In this document: positions 32,067 through 45,465 of the stretch, piece after piece | Layout: each line of letters begins with the position of its first letter | How positions within the stretch are numbered: the first letter of the stretch is position 1 | Assembly: GCF_900155935.1 (NCBI RefSeq) | Contig: NZ_FTLW01000001.1 | Coordinates: 496,001 to 560,000 of the forward strand | Source: Solilutibacter tolerans | GTDB taxonomy: Bacteria > Pseudomonadota > Gammaproteobacteria > Xanthomonadales > Xanthomonadaceae | Reading direction: 5' to 3' | Length of the DNA stretch: 64,000 nucleotides | Translations under genes and position numbers: made by a program | Notes under the pieces: model-generated | Databases searched by the model: none | What the model saw: the letters and a program-made list of their open reading frames with translations, nothing else | What the model was told of the DNA's origin: nothing

Positions 32067-34010
32067 TTACTTGGCGCCCGCGCCGATGTGTTTGCCCAGG
32101 AATTCTTCCATGCGCTGATAAAGAGCTTCCCGGTTCTTCACCGAATAGAAACCGTGCCCTTCACCTGCAGCCACCATGGTTTCAACCGGGATGTCGCGGG
32201 CAGTAAATGCGTTTTTCAGCGCGTTGAATTGCGGCATTGGCACCCGGCGATCGGCATCGCCTTGTACCAGGAACACAGGCACTTTGATCGCATCCACGTT
32301 CTGCGCAGGCGACCATGCTTTTAGTTGTGCGTCATCCTTGCCGAGGACACGATCAAGGTAGCGGCGGCCATCCCGGCTTTGGGTGATATCGCCTTCTTTC
32401 TTCATCACCGTCAGGTCATACACGCCGACGTATCCAATCGCGCATTTGTAAAGCTCGGGGAAGCGCAGGGGCTGCATCAGCGCGGCGTAGCCGCCATAGC
32501 TGGCGCCGAAGGTACAGATGCGCGACGGGTCCGCGACCTTGTTGTCGATGCTCCAACGCACGGCATCGGCGATGTCGTCCTGCATCTTGCCGCCCCATTC
32601 GCGGTAGCCGGATTTCTCGAAGTTGATCCCGCGTCCACCTGAGCCGCGAAAGTTGACTTGCAGTACCGCATATCCGCGGCTGGCGAGGAACTGCGCGTGC
32701 GGATCGAACCCCCAGCTGTCATAGGGGCCATGTGGTCCGCCATGCGGCATCACCACCATCGGACGTGGTCCAGGCCCTTTGCTCGTGATGAAGCCGTGCA
32801 TGGTCTCGCCATGGCGGGACTTGAATTCGATCGGGGTGACGGACGCCATCTGTTCTGCCTTGATCCACGGCATGGACTCGGCAACCAATTGGGTCTTCAT
32901 CGTGTCGCGATCAATCACGTACCACTTGGTCGGTTGTCGGTCAGAGAAGACTCGAAACAAGACCTTGCGACTGTCACGTGAGAAGTCATCGAAATCGACG
33001 ATATGGGCAGGGAATGCCTTCATCAGCCCTGCATGCAGCTTGGTAAATTCGGATGTGGGATCCAGGTACTGAACGCTAGGTTTGGCAGCCAGCGAGATCA
33101 CCGCGATCGGCGGGCCATTGCGACCGGCGCGGGGTACGTAGGCAGCTTCGAAGCCGGCGCGATAATCGATAGGGGTGCGTGTGCCTGCATTCAGATCAAG
33201 TCGATACCAACTCGGTGCCTCCCCCTTGTCGCTGACGGAAGCGGTTGCCTTGTTTCCGCTGGCATCGAAGTGGATGCCCGACAGGTTGTAGCCGACGAGC
33301 GATTCAGGCATCGGGGCCCAATCAGCTGTTGGTGTACGGCGATAGGAGACCGTCGGCTCATCATTGTCATCTCGTCCCACCATGACGCGAGCGTGCCCGG
33401 TCTGGTCGAAATAGAGATGTGCGGAATCCTTGACCCTTTCGACTTCCTGCCGGTTGCCGGTGCGCGTATCGACTTTGTAAACCACAGTGTCTGGTCGTTC
33501 GCCGCAATTCCAGCAGGTGAACCAGACCAACGCACTTCCAGGTTCCTCATCCAGCACCTTGGCCAGGCTGGCGAAGCCTTCGTCCTTGCGGCGAGCGGTT
33601 GCCAAGCCTTTGTTCTGGAAGTAGCCGAACAAAGTTTCCTGGTCTTTGCCGGTAACGTCGGTGGAGAACAGTTGACCCAGGCTGTAGGGCATCGGTTGCA
33701 ACGGCATATTGCGTGCACGTGCCAAGGTCACCCGATCATCCGCAGTCCAGACAATGTCCGATACATGCTCTTGATTGCCGAAGCGCATCCTTTGGGTCTT
33801 GCCGTTGCCATCCAGTGGAGCGATCAGCAATTGGGTCTCGCGATTGTCTTGGGTAGGCAGCGTCATCGCGACATGCTTGCCATCTGGCGACAGCGCAACC
33901 TCGTAAACTTCCGAATGGCGCGCAAAGTCATGAGCGGTGGGTATTTGTGCAAAAGCAGGCAGGCACAGCCCCACGACAATTGCGGTCAAGCACATCGATG
34001 CTTTGAACAT
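32067..34010 (-). CDS. exported S9-family prolyl oligopeptidase-like peptidase
   Basis: A 647-aa exported serine peptidase (signal peptide about 1-21, VVGLCLPAFAQ). The N-terminal beta-propeller region shows repeated blades (VALSPDGKHVAMTLPTQDN; IVWTADDRVTLARA). The C-terminal alpha/beta-hydrolase has the Ser in FGASYGGYAALMQ, the Asp in VQGDADRRVP and the His in GEGHGFYS. It resembles acylaminoacyl-peptidases and Xaa-Pro-type exopeptidases common in peptide-scavenging Xanthomonadaceae. The GGGGAG ribosome site lies in a 7-bp stem. It is downstream of parE on the same strand. Confidence 0.88.
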   Translation of the reverse strand: MFKASMCLTAIVVGLCLPAFAQIPTAHDFARHSEVYEVALSPDGKHVAMTLPTQDNRETQLLIAPLDGNGKTQRMRFGNQEHVSDIVWTADDRVTLARARNMPLQPMPYSLGQLFSTDVTGKDQETLFGYFQNKGLATARRKDEGFASLAKVLDEEPGSALVWFTCWNCGERPDTVVYKVDTRTGNRQEVERVKDSAHLYFDQTGHARVMVGRDDNDEPTVSYRRTPTADWAPMPESLVGYNLSGIHFDASGNKATASVSDKGEAPSWYRLDLNAGTRTPIDYRAGFEAAYVPRAGRNGPPIAVISLAAKPSVQYLDPTSEFTKLHAGLMKAFPAHIVDFDDFSRDSRKVLFRVFSDRQPTKWYVIDRDTMKTQLVAESMPWIKAEQMASVTPIEFKSRHGETMHGFITSKGPGPRPMVVMPHGGPHGPYDSWGFDPHAQFLASRGYAVLQVNFRGSGGRGINFEKSGYREWGGKMQDDIADAVRWSIDNKVADPSRICTFGASYGGYAALMQPLRFPELYKCAIGYVGVYDLTVMKKEGDITQSRDGRRYLDRVLGKDDAQLKAWSPAQNVDAIKVPVFLVQGDADRRVPMPQFNALKNAFTARDIPVETMVAAGEGHGFYSVKNREALYQRMEEFLGKHIGAGAK

Positions 34011-34018
34011 TCTGTTAC

Positions 34019-34041
34019 TCCCCGGTTTTTGGCCCCGGGGA
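34019..34041 (-). other. hairpin overlapping the S9 peptidase ribosome site
   Basis: A 7-bp inverted repeat, TCCCCGG / CCGGGGA, with a 9-base loop lies between parE and the S9 peptidase gene. On the minus strand the second arm contains the GGGGA of the peptidase ribosome site. It could act as a weak parE terminator, as a translational brake, or neither. Confidence 0.5.
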
Positions 34042-34080
34042 CAGCCTATTCGCGCCTTGCCAGTTATTCCAGAGGGAAGA

Positions 34081-35970
34081 TCACACTTCCAATGTCGCCA
34101 GGTCGCCCTTCTGCTCCAGCCATGCCTTGCGATCCGATGCGCGCTTCTTCGCCAACAGCATGTCCATCAGGCCGCGGGTCTGCAGGTCATCGTCATTGGT
34201 GAGCTGCACCAGACGCCGTGTATCCGGATGGATGGTGGATTCGCGCAATTGCGATGGATTCATCTCGCCCAAGCCCTTGAAGCGGGTGATGGCGACCGCG
34301 CCCTTGATCTTTTCGCGCTCGATGCGGTCCAGCAGCAGGCGCTTTTCTTCTTCATCCAGCGCGTAGAACACCTGCTTGCCCACGTCGACACGGAACAGCG
34401 GCGGCATCGCCACGAACACATGGCCGGCTTCGACCAGTGCCGGGAAATGTTTGACGAACAAGGCAGAAAGCAGGGTGGCGATGTGCAATCCGTCCGAGTC
34501 CGCATCGGCCAGGATCACCACTTTGCCGTAGCGCAGGCCGGAGATATCGTCCTTGCCCGGGTCGCAGCCGATGGCAACGGCGAGGTCATGCACTTCGGTG
34601 GAGGCGAGCACTTGCCCGCTGCCGACTTCCCACGTGTTCAAGATCTTCCCGCGCAGCGGCAGGATGGCCTGGAAGTCCTTGTCGCGTGCCTGCTTGGCGC
34701 TGCCGCCGGCCGAGTCGCCTTCGACCAAAAAGAGCTCGGTGCGCGAGAGATCCTGCGAGATGCAGTCGGCCAGCTTGCCGGGCAGGGCAGGGCCTTGCGT
34801 CACTTTCTTGCGGACGATTTGCTTCTCGGTCTTGAGGCGGGCCGATGCACGTTCGATCGCCAATTGCGCAATCTTCTCGCCCAGTTCCGTGTGGGTGTTG
34901 AGCCACAACGAAAACGCATCGTGCGCGGCGCTTTCGATGAAGCCGGCGGCCTGGCGGGAGGACAAGCGCTCCTTGGTCTGGCCGGAGAACTGCGGCTCCT
35001 GCATCTTCAGCGATAGCACGAAGGACACGCGATCCCACACGTCTTCCGGCGCCAATTTCACGCCGCGTGGCAGCAGGTTGCGGAAGTCGCAGAACTCGCG
35101 CAGCGCATTGGTCAGGCCCGATCGCAGGCCGTTGACGTGGGTGCCGTGCTGCGCGGTCGGGATCAGGTTGACGTAGCTTTCCTGCACCAGCTCGCCATCG
35201 GGAATCCACGCGACCGCCCAATCGACGATTTCGGTGTCCTTCTTCAGCTGGCCGACGAACAGTTCGGCGGGCAGGGCTTCGGTTTGCGCGAGCTCACCCT
35301 TCAAGTAATCGCGCAGGCCGTCCTGGTAGTGCCATTCGGCGCGTTCGCCACTGGCCTCGTCAAACAAGGTGACGGTCAGGCCCGGGCAAAGCACTGCCTT
35401 CGCGCGCAGCAAGTGCTTGAGCGCTCGCAGGGCGAACTTGGGCGTGTCGAAGTATTTGCCATCGGGCCAGAAGCGCAGGCGGGTACCGGTGTTCTTCTTG
35501 CCGACGCTGCCGACGATTTCCAGCGGGGAGGCCGGGTCGCCATTCGCGAAGCCCATCCGGTATTCGTTGCCCTCGCGCTTGATGTAGAGATCGACGCGGG
35601 TCGAGAGCGCGTTGACCACGCTCACGCCCACGCCGTGCAGGCCGCCGGAGAACGTGTAGTTGCGGTTGCTGAACTTGCCGCCCGCGTGCAAGCGGGTCAG
35701 GATCAATTCCACACCCGGGATGCCTTCTTCCGGGTGAATGTCGACTGGCATGCCGCGGCCGTCATCGGCCACTTCACAGCTGCCGTCGGCGAACAGGGTC
35801 ACGTCGATGCGGCTGGCGTGGCCGGCCAGGGCTTCGTCGACCGCATTGTCGATGACTTCCTGGGCCAGGTGATTGGGCCGACTGGTGTCGGTGTACATGC
35901 CCGGGCGGCGCTTGACGGGGTCAAGGCCAGACAGGACTTCGATATCGGCGGCGTTGTAGCGGGTATTCAT
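34081..35970 (-). CDS. parE: DNA topoisomerase IV subunit B
   Basis: A 629-aa ATPase subunit of topoisomerase IV, which unlinks daughter chromosomes with ParC. The GHKL ATP site shows EVIDNAVDEALAGHA, ADDGRGMPVDIHPEEGIPG and GGLHGVGVSVVNALS. The TOPRIM part shows LFLVEGDSAGGSAKQARDK, the acidic DADSDG and a GLGEMNPSQL end. Length matches ParE rather than the longer GyrB. parC is not in the window. It starts 87 bases from a divergent small exported-protein gene. Confidence 0.95.
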   Translation of the reverse strand: MNTRYNAADIEVLSGLDPVKRRPGMYTDTSRPNHLAQEVIDNAVDEALAGHASRIDVTLFADGSCEVADDGRGMPVDIHPEEGIPGVELILTRLHAGGKFSNRNYTFSGGLHGVGVSVVNALSTRVDLYIKREGNEYRMGFANGDPASPLEIVGSVGKKNTGTRLRFWPDGKYFDTPKFALRALKHLLRAKAVLCPGLTVTLFDEASGERAEWHYQDGLRDYLKGELAQTEALPAELFVGQLKKDTEIVDWAVAWIPDGELVQESYVNLIPTAQHGTHVNGLRSGLTNALREFCDFRNLLPRGVKLAPEDVWDRVSFVLSLKMQEPQFSGQTKERLSSRQAAGFIESAAHDAFSLWLNTHTELGEKIAQLAIERASARLKTEKQIVRKKVTQGPALPGKLADCISQDLSRTELFLVEGDSAGGSAKQARDKDFQAILPLRGKILNTWEVGSGQVLASTEVHDLAVAIGCDPGKDDISGLRYGKVVILADADSDGLHIATLLSALFVKHFPALVEAGHVFVAMPPLFRVDVGKQVFYALDEEEKRLLLDRIEREKIKGAVAITRFKGLGEMNPSQLRESTIHPDTRRLVQLTNDDDLQTRGLMDMLLAKKRASDRKAWLEQKGDLATLEV

Positions 35971-36057
35971 CGGAATAGTTTACGCACCAGCCAGTATTCA
36001 GGCGCTGCATCGTAAAGTGCCATCGTCCCGACCACTGAGACGGGACGAGGAGACCCC

Positions 36058-36315
36058 ATGAAATTCCGTTCGATGATCTTACTGGCCGGTACCGCCGCCC
36101 TGATGCTGGTGGCGGGCAACGCCATGGCCCAGCAGAAGCAGGTCGATGCCAAGGCGAGCACCGAGCAATCGCAGGCCGAGGGCGACAAGGCCAAGGCCGA
36201 CGCCCGCAAGCAGGCGGATGCCGAGGCGGCCAAGCAGCGCCGCGCCGAGCGCAAGGCTAAGGCCTCTAAGAGTGGCGATGGCCGCGAGGAAGAGGAAGAA
36301 GACCCTGCGAACTGA
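36058..36315 (+). CDS. small exported Lys/Ala/Glu-rich protein, unknown
   Basis: An 85-aa protein with a clear signal peptide (about residues 1-24, LMLVAGNAMAQ). The mature part is a highly charged, low-complexity helix rich in Lys, Ala, Asp, Glu and Arg (QADAEAAKQRRAERKAKA), ending in an acidic run (REEEEED). GAGGAGA lies before the ATG. It stands alone between parE and pyrG and ends at a hairpin. I do not recognise it. Confidence 0.7.
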   Translation: MKFRSMILLAGTAALMLVAGNAMAQQKQVDAKASTEQSQAEGDKAKADARKQADAEAAKQRRAERKAKASKSGDGREEEEEDPAN

Positions 36316-36338
36316 TCGCTCGCGTCGTTCCTGCAGCA

Positions 36339-36364
36339 GAACGCCCCGGCTCGCCGGGGCGTTC
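36339..36364 (+). terminator. terminator-like hairpin after small exported gene
   Basis: A perfect 12-bp stem (GAACGCCCCGGC / GCCGGGGCGTTC) with a 2-base loop, 23 bases after the stop. The T-run after it is poor, so termination may be partial. Confidence 0.6.
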
Positions 36365-36385
36365 GCGTTTGTGGCCCTCGGCCGG

Positions 36386-40233
<3,848 letters not shown>

Positions 40234-40239
40234 CGCCGG

Positions 40240-40584
40240 ATGCGCGGTCCGCGCCCGCTGTTTCTCATCACGCTGGTACTGCTGGCTTTGCTTGGCTGGC
40301 TGCAGTACCGGCTGTGGTTTGGCGTGGGCGGGCAGCGCCAGGTGGGCGCATTGTCCGAACAGGTCGACAAGCAAAAGGCTGCCAACACCGACCTGCAGGA
40401 GCGCAACGATGCACTCGCGGCCGAGGTGCGCGATCTGAAGGATCCGTCATCGGGCGGCGCGGCGATCGAAGAGCGCGCCCGTGACGAATTCGGGTTGATC
40501 AAGCCCGGCGAAACCTTCTATCGCGTGGTCGATGACCGTCCCAAGCCGGCCGCACCTGCCCCTGCCGAGGCCGAGGCCGAGTGA
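40240..40584 (+). CDS. ftsB: cell division protein FtsB
   Basis: A 114-aa single-pass inner-membrane protein of the divisome, working with FtsL and FtsQ. One membrane helix (about residues 7-22, LFLITLVLLALLGWLQYRLW), then a periplasmic coiled coil (LSEQVDKQKAANTDLQERND), then the conserved ERARDEFGLIKPGETFYRVV. A Pro/Ala/Glu tail ends the protein. Its TGA overlaps the GTG of ispD. Confidence 0.93.
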   Translation: MRGPRPLFLITLVLLALLGWLQYRLWFGVGGQRQVGALSEQVDKQKAANTDLQERNDALAAEVRDLKDPSSGGAAIEERARDEFGLIKPGETFYRVVDDRPKPAAPAPAEAEAE

Positions 40585-41276
40585 GCATCACGCACTGGTG
40601 CGTGATCCCCGCTGCGGGCAGTGGCGCACGTTTTGGCGGCGACATCCCCAAGCAATATGTCGAAGTCGCGGGGCGTAGCATCCTGCTGCACACGCTTGAT
40701 GCCTTGCTCTCGCATCCGCGCATCGCTGGGGCGATAGTGGCGTTGTCAGCCGGAGATGCGCTTTGGCCTGTGTCGTTGAGCGACATGCATGGCAAGCCGG
40801 TGCGGACTTGCATTGGTGGGACGAGCCGTGCGGCATCGGTCTCGAATGCACTTGCAGCTTTACCGGTGGAAGTGACGGGCGGTGATGCCGTGCTGGTCCA
40901 CGATGCCGCGCGTCCCAATGTGTCGCATGTCGATCTCGACGCCTTGTTCGCTGCATTGGATTCGCATCTGCAGGGGGCGATCCTGGCCGCGCCCGTGCGC
41001 GACACCCTCAAGCGTGCGGATGATTCTGGCGATATCGCCGCGACCGAACCGCGTGACAAGTTGTGGCGTGCGTTCACGCCGCAGGCTTTCCCACGCGGCC
41101 TGCTGGCCAAGGCTTTGGGCGATGCGGCTTCGGCGGGCATCGACGTGACCGACGAGGCGATGGCGATGGAACGTATCGGCATCCATGCGCGTCTGGTCGA
41201 AAGTTCGGAAGACAATTTCAAGATCACCACGCCCGCGGATCTCGCGCGCTTCGAATTCATGGTGTCACCACGATGA
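40581..41276 (+). CDS. ispD: 2-C-methyl-D-erythritol 4-phosphate cytidylyltransferase
   Basis: A 231-aa enzyme of the MEP isoprenoid pathway that joins CTP to methylerythritol phosphate. Nucleotide loop [17 protein letters not shown] at the N-terminus, [10 protein letters not shown] in the middle, and EAMAMERIG plus [13 protein letters not shown] at the end. The start is a GTG inside the ftsB stop (GTGA), supported by the conserved N-terminus. The stop overlaps the ispF ATG, coupling the two MEP-pathway genes. Confidence 0.95.
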   Translation: MSITHWCVIPAAGSGARFGGDIPKQYVEVAGRSILLHTLDALLSHPRIAGAIVALSAGDALWPVSLSDMHGKPVRTCIGGTSRAASVSNALAALPVEVTGGDAVLVHDAARPNVSHVDLDALFAALDSHLQGAILAAPVRDTLKRADDSGDIAATEPRDKLWRAFTPQAFPRGLLAKALGDAASAGIDVTDEAMAMERIGIHARLVESSEDNFKITTPADLARFEFMVSPR

Positions 41277-41770
41277 GCAATGACAACACGCCGCGAATGC
41301 GGATCGGGCAGGGCTTCGACGTGCATGGCTTTGGGCCGGGTGATCACGTGATGCTCGGCGGCGTGCGCGTGCCGCACACGCAAGGCGTGGAAGCGCATAG
41401 CGATGGCGACGTGGTGATCCATGCGCTGTGCGATGCGATGTTGGGTGCCTTGGCGCTCGGCGACATCGGCCAGCATTTTCCGCCCAGCGACATGCGCTGG
41501 AAGGATGCGGCCAGCATCGATTTTTTGCGTCATTGCAATGCGTTGCTCAGTGAGCGCGGCTGGCGGGTCGGCAATTGCGACATCACGGTGATTTGCGAAC
41601 GCCCAAAAGTTGGACCGCATGCCGAGGCGATGCGTCGCTTGCTGGCGAATGAGTTGGGCCTTGAGTTGGATGCCGTGAGCATCAAGGCGACGACCACCGA
41701 GAAGCTGGGGTTTACCGGCCGCGGCGAAGGCATCGCCGCACAGGCCGCGTGCCTGCTGGTGGCGGGCTGA
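41273..41770 (+). CDS. ispF: 2-C-methyl-D-erythritol 2,4-cyclodiphosphate synthase
   Basis: A 165-aa MEP-pathway enzyme. Zinc and substrate motifs are [11 protein letters not shown] and [20 protein letters not shown]; the end is [19 protein letters not shown]. It starts at the ATG inside the ispD stop (ATGA). Seventy upstream codons open in the same frame lie within ispD and are not used. truD follows after 3 bases. Confidence 0.95.
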   Translation: MSNDNTPRMRIGQGFDVHGFGPGDHVMLGGVRVPHTQGVEAHSDGDVVIHALCDAMLGALALGDIGQHFPPSDMRWKDAASIDFLRHCNALLSERGWRVGNCDITVICERPKVGPHAEAMRRLLANELGLELDAVSIKATTTEKLGFTGRGEGIAAQAACLLVAG

Positions 41771-41773
41771 TTC

Positions 41774-42805
41774 TTGTCTATCCAGGATCTCGCACGCGCG
41801 CATGGCGCACCGGTACTCAAGGCGCGTCTGCGCACCACGGCTGAAGATTTCCGCGTCGATGAGATCGACACCTTCGAGCCCAGCGGCAGCGGTGAGCACC
41901 TGTTGCTCGCGATCGAAAAGCGGGGCATGACGACCATGCACGCCCTGCGCCGGATCGCGCAGTGGGCGGGCGTTGCGGAATCGGCCATCGGGTATGCGGG
42001 GTTGAAGGACCGGCATGCCGTCACGCGCCAACGCTTCACCGTGTGGATCCCGAAGAAAACTTCGCCAGACGTAACTGCGTTGCAAGCGGATGACTTCAAG
42101 GTGCTGTCCGCGGACTGGCACGCACGCAAATTGCCGCGCGGCGCCCTCACGGGCAATCGCTTCGGGCTGGTGCTGCGCGATGTCGAAGGCGAGCGAGATG
42201 CTGTCGAAACGCGCCTGCAAGTGATCAGCGCGCGAGGCGTGCCCAATTATTTCGGCGAGCAGCGCTTTGGTCGCGGCGGTGACAACGTGTCCCAGGCCTT
42301 GGCGATGTTTGCGGGCAAGCGGGTCCGTCGCGACGAGCGATCATTGCTGCTGTCTGCTGCGCGCTCGCAGATTTTCAACGCCGTGCTGGATCAGCGCGTT
42401 CAGCGTAATGACTGGGATCAGGGCATCGAGGGCGATGTGTTCATGCTGGACGGCAGCCACAGCGTATTCGGCCCGGTCGAGGTCGATGAGACCATCGCGA
42501 CGCGTCTCGCCAGCTTCGACATCCACCCGACTGGTCCCATGTGGGGGCGTGGAGAACTGCGTCCGCAAGCTGCGATTCGCGTACTGGAAAGCTACATCGC
42601 CCAGACCTATGCCGAGCTATGCGACGGTCTGGAAAAAGCCGGCATGAAACAAGAACGCCGCGGACTTCGGCTGAAGGTGTCGGCGCTCGCATGGACATGG
42701 CAGGCGGAGGATGTCTTGTCGTTGTCCTTCCAGCTGCCTGCGGGCAGTTATGCGACCACCGTATTGCGTGAGTTGGGCGACGTAGAGGATGTGCAACGGC
42801 CATGA
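41774..42805 (+). CDS. truD: tRNA pseudouridine(13) synthase
   Basis: A 343-aa enzyme making pseudouridine at position 13 of tRNA-Glu. The catalytic Asp lies in IGYAGLKDRHAVTRQ, and further family motifs are TTAEDFRVDEI and GVPNYFGEQRFGRGGDN. The start appears to be TTG at 41774, 3 bases after ispF; no clear Shine-Dalgarno is seen, so translation may depend on coupling. The stop overlaps the ATG of the next gene. Confidence 0.92.
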   Translation: MSIQDLARAHGAPVLKARLRTTAEDFRVDEIDTFEPSGSGEHLLLAIEKRGMTTMHALRRIAQWAGVAESAIGYAGLKDRHAVTRQRFTVWIPKKTSPDVTALQADDFKVLSADWHARKLPRGALTGNRFGLVLRDVEGERDAVETRLQVISARGVPNYFGEQRFGRGGDNVSQALAMFAGKRVRRDERSLLLSAARSQIFNAVLDQRVQRNDWDQGIEGDVFMLDGSHSVFGPVEVDETIATRLASFDIHPTGPMWGRGELRPQAAIRVLESYIAQTYAELCDGLEKAGMKQERRGLRLKVSALAWTWQAEDVLSLSFQLPAGSYATTVLRELGDVEDVQRP

Positions 42806-43410
42806 AATGGCACCGCGAAAATGGATTCCCGGACAACCCGGATTTCGAGCCAGAAGTCGAAGGCGGCTGGGCCAAACTACCCGAGCCGCCGGCAGAGCAA
42901 TTGCAGCTTTATGCGGGCGTCGCTTTGGTCATCACCTTGCCGTTGTTGATTCTTGCGTGGGCCTTGGTGCCCGGCAGTGAGAACTCGCGCGGCCTCGCCA
43001 TCGCGAGCGTCGCGGCCATCTTGTTGCTATTGCCGCTGATGGCGGTGCATGAAGGCATTCATTTATTGCTGCACCCGGGCATGGGACGTAGCGACCAGAG
43101 CGTGGTGGGCGGTAGCAGCAAGCACGGCGTGCTCTACGCGATGTATTTTGGTGAGATGTCGCGTGGTCGTTATGCCGCGGTGTTGCTCGGGCCGTTCCTG
43201 GTATTGACCGTGTTGCCTTGGTCGGTCTGTCTCGCCATCGGGCAGTTCGTACCTTGGGCGGCGGGCGTGTCGATGATGAACGGGATGTTGGCCTGCGGCG
43301 ATTTGATGGGAACGTGGTTGATCCTGCGCGGCAGCCCGCGAGGGGCGCGTCTGCGTAACCGGGGTTATTACACATGGTGGCGGACTACGCCGGTCATCGC
43401 TTCGTCTTGA
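42802..43410 (+). CDS. DUF3267 putative membrane metalloprotease
   Basis: A 202-aa membrane protein with about four helices. The third hydrophobic part contains AVHEGIHLLLHPG, an HExxH zinc site typical of the DUF3267 zincins. The N-terminal ~35 residues are soluble and acidic. Substrates are unknown. It starts inside the truD stop (ATGA) and its 3' end overlaps the end of the convergent Smr-domain gene by 17 bases. Confidence 0.82.
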   Translation: MKWHRENGFPDNPDFEPEVEGGWAKLPEPPAEQLQLYAGVALVITLPLLILAWALVPGSENSRGLAIASVAAILLLLPLMAVHEGIHLLLHPGMGRSDQSVVGGSSKHGVLYAMYFGEMSRGRYAAVLLGPFLVLTVLPWSVCLAIGQFVPWAAGVSMMNGMLACGDLMGTWLILRGSPRGARLRNRGYYTWWRTTPVIASS

Positions 43411-43954
43411 GCAGCACCAGCACCGCGCCGGTGCCGCCCTGCGCGGTCGGCGCGGAGTGGAAAGCCAGCACATCGGCGCGTTGGCGGAGCATGCGGTCGA
43501 CCAGGTTCTTCAGCACCGGTACGCCTTCCGCCGAATAACGTCCCTTGCCGTGGATGATGCGCACGCAGGCGATGCCCTCGTGCAGGGCGTGGCGGAGGAA
43601 CTCGCGCAGCCAGTTTTCCGCGGTCTTGGCGTCTATGCCGTGCAGGTCCAGCTCGTCGCCGGCCGCATATTCACCGCGTGCCAGGCGACGCAAGACACGT
43701 GATGTCACTTCGTCGCGGCGATAGCTCAGCGCATCGCCCGCACCCAGCAATTGTTCCCCCAGCGCCAGGCGGAATTCGCTGCGGGCATTGGCTTCGTCGC
43801 GTTCGGCCATGGCGGCGCGGGGCTTGGGTCGGGGCTTGGCGGGTGGCGCCGGCCCGGCATCGATCTCGCGCACCGGGCCGATCGCCGAGCGAAACAGCGC
43901 GGCATCATCGTCGTCAGCGGGCGGATCGAGCTGTTCGGGCGGTTTGCGGCTCAT
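43394..43954 (-). CDS. Smr-domain protein
   Basis: A 186-aa protein with a C-terminal Smr domain: [17 protein letters not shown], then [14 protein letters not shown], then [18 protein letters not shown]. The LDLHG and HGKG motifs are those of Smr nucleases. The N-terminal half is Pro/Asp-rich and probably flexible. Relatives include SmrA/SmrB; SmrB cuts mRNA at collided ribosomes, but which branch this belongs to cannot be told. Divergent from surE. Confidence 0.85.
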   Translation of the reverse strand: MSRKPPEQLDPPADDDDAALFRSAIGPVREIDAGPAPPAKPRPKPRAAMAERDEANARSEFRLALGEQLLGAGDALSYRRDEVTSRVLRRLARGEYAAGDELDLHGIDAKTAENWLREFLRHALHEGIACVRIIHGKGRYSAEGVPVLKNLVDRMLRQRADVLAFHSAPTAQGGTGAVLVLLKTKR

Positions 43955-43984
43955 GCGGAAACTTTAGCCGGTAAGTCGCTCCGG

Positions 43985-43990
43985 TATCAT
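43985..43990 (+). promoter_or_regulatory. candidate -10 element for surE
   Basis: TATCAT in the context CCGGTATCATGACC, 25 bases before the surE ATG. Only a weak -35 is visible. The same GGTATCAT form occurs before rlmE and purA. Confidence 0.4.
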
Positions 43991-44014
43991 GACCGCTTCG
44001 TAACGAGGAACCGC

Positions 44015-44782
44015 ATGCGCATTCTGGTGAGCAATGACGATGGCGTGGACGCGCCGGGCATCCGTATCCTGGCCCGCCAGCTGCGCGAGGCCGGCCACGA
44101 AGTGACGGTGGTCGCGCCCGACCGCGACCGCAGCGGTGCCAGCAATTCGCTCACCCTCGACATGCCCATCCGCGTCGTCCAACTCGATGCCGATACCTGG
44201 CGCGTGCATGGCACGCCGACCGATTGCGTGCATCTGGCGTTGACCGGCATGTTTGATGATCGCGAAGAGCCCGACATGGTGGTCTCCGGCATCAACAATG
44301 CGGCGAATCTGGGTGATGACGTGATTTATTCCGGCACCGTCTCTGCGGCGATGGAAGGGCGCTTCCTCGGCTTGCCGGCGGTGGCCGTCTCGCTGGTCAC
44401 GCGTGACCACGATCCGCAGTATTTCGAGACCGCGGCGCGTGCTGCCGTGCAGATCGTCGCGCGCTTGGCAAGTGATCCGCTGCCTGCCGACACCATCCTG
44501 AATGTCAATGTGCCGGATATCGCCTGGGACGAAGTCACCGGCTTCGAGGCGACGCGCCTGGGCAACCGGCATCGTGCAGAAGCCTGTATCGCCGCGCCTG
44601 ATCCGCGAGGTCGTGCGTTCTACTGGATCGGCCCGGCCGGTCCGGAACAAGACGCAGGCCCGGGGACCGACTTCGACGCGATTCGCCGGGGTGCGATATC
44701 GGTGACGCCGATTAAGGTCGACCTGACCCGTTACCAGGCGCTGGAGCAAGTGGCCAGCTGGGTCCAGGGTTTCGACGCGTGA
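44015..44782 (+). CDS. surE: 5'/3'-nucleotidase SurE
   Basis: A 255-aa phosphatase acting on nucleoside monophosphates and polyphosphate, linked to stationary-phase survival. The metal site is [17 protein letters not shown] at the very start; other motifs are [28 protein letters not shown] and [26 protein letters not shown] lies before the ATG. The stop overlaps the GTG/ATG of pcm. It heads the run surE-pcm-yqaA-nlpD, a conserved stress-linked order. Confidence 0.95.
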   Translation: MRILVSNDDGVDAPGIRILARQLREAGHEVTVVAPDRDRSGASNSLTLDMPIRVVQLDADTWRVHGTPTDCVHLALTGMFDDREEPDMVVSGINNAANLGDDVIYSGTVSAAMEGRFLGLPAVAVSLVTRDHDPQYFETAARAAVQIVARLASDPLPADTILNVNVPDIAWDEVTGFEATRLGNRHRAEACIAAPDPRGRAFYWIGPAGPEQDAGPGTDFDAIRRGAISVTPIKVDLTRYQALEQVASWVQGFDA

Positions 44783-45450
44783 TGGTTTCGCGCATGCGCC
44801 TGCAACCTGACGCATTGGGGGTCGGCATGACCAGCCAACGCGCGCGTGACCGCTTGATTGAACGCCTGCGCGAACAAGGCGTGCACGACGAACGCGTGCT
44901 GGTCGCCGTGCGCACCTTGCCGCGCCATTTGTTTGTCGATGAAGCCCTGGCCGCGCGCGCCTACGAAGACACGGCATTGCCCATCGGCCATGGTCAGACC
45001 ATCTCGCAACCGTGGGTCGTGGCGAAGATGACCGAAGCCGTGCTGGAAACACAGCCCAAGACCGTGCTCGAAATCGGCACAGGCTCCGGCTATCAGGCAG
45101 CGATGCTGGCGGCCCTGGGCTTGCAGGTCTATACGGTGGAGCGCATCGGCGACTTGCTGCGCGGCGCACGCAAGCGTTTCCGTAAATTGAACTTGGAAAT
45201 TCGCAGCCGTCATGACGATGGACGCGTCGGCTGGGCGGAACATGCGCCCTTCGATGCCATCGTCGTCACGGCCGGTGCGGCAGCATTGGAGCCCGCATTG
45301 GTCGAACAGCTCGCGCCGGGCGGCACTTTGGTTGCGCCGGTGGCGGGGCAACTGTTGCGCCTGCGCAAGACGAGCGATGGCGACATCGAACAAATCAACC
45401 TGGCGCCGGTGAGCTTCGTGCCGCTGCTCGCCGGCATCGTGGATGGCTGA
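44782..45450 (+). CDS. pcm: protein-L-isoaspartate O-methyltransferase
   Basis: A 222-aa repair enzyme that methylates isoaspartyl residues using SAM. Motif I is [15 protein letters not shown]; upstream [20 protein letters not shown] is the PCMT signature, and the N-terminal [18 protein letters not shown] is typical. A GTG one codon earlier, inside the surE stop, could also serve as start. yqaA follows 15 bases later. Confidence 0.94.
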   Translation: MVSRMRLQPDALGVGMTSQRARDRLIERLREQGVHDERVLVAVRTLPRHLFVDEALAARAYEDTALPIGHGQTISQPWVVAKMTEAVLETQPKTVLEIGTGSGYQAAMLAALGLQVYTVERIGDLLRGARKRFRKLNLEIRSRHDDGRVGWAEHAPFDAIVVTAGAAALEPALVEQLAPGGTLVAPVAGQLLRLRKTSDGDIEQINLAPVSFVPLLAGIVDG

Positions 45451-45465
45451 GAAGGACAAGATGCA

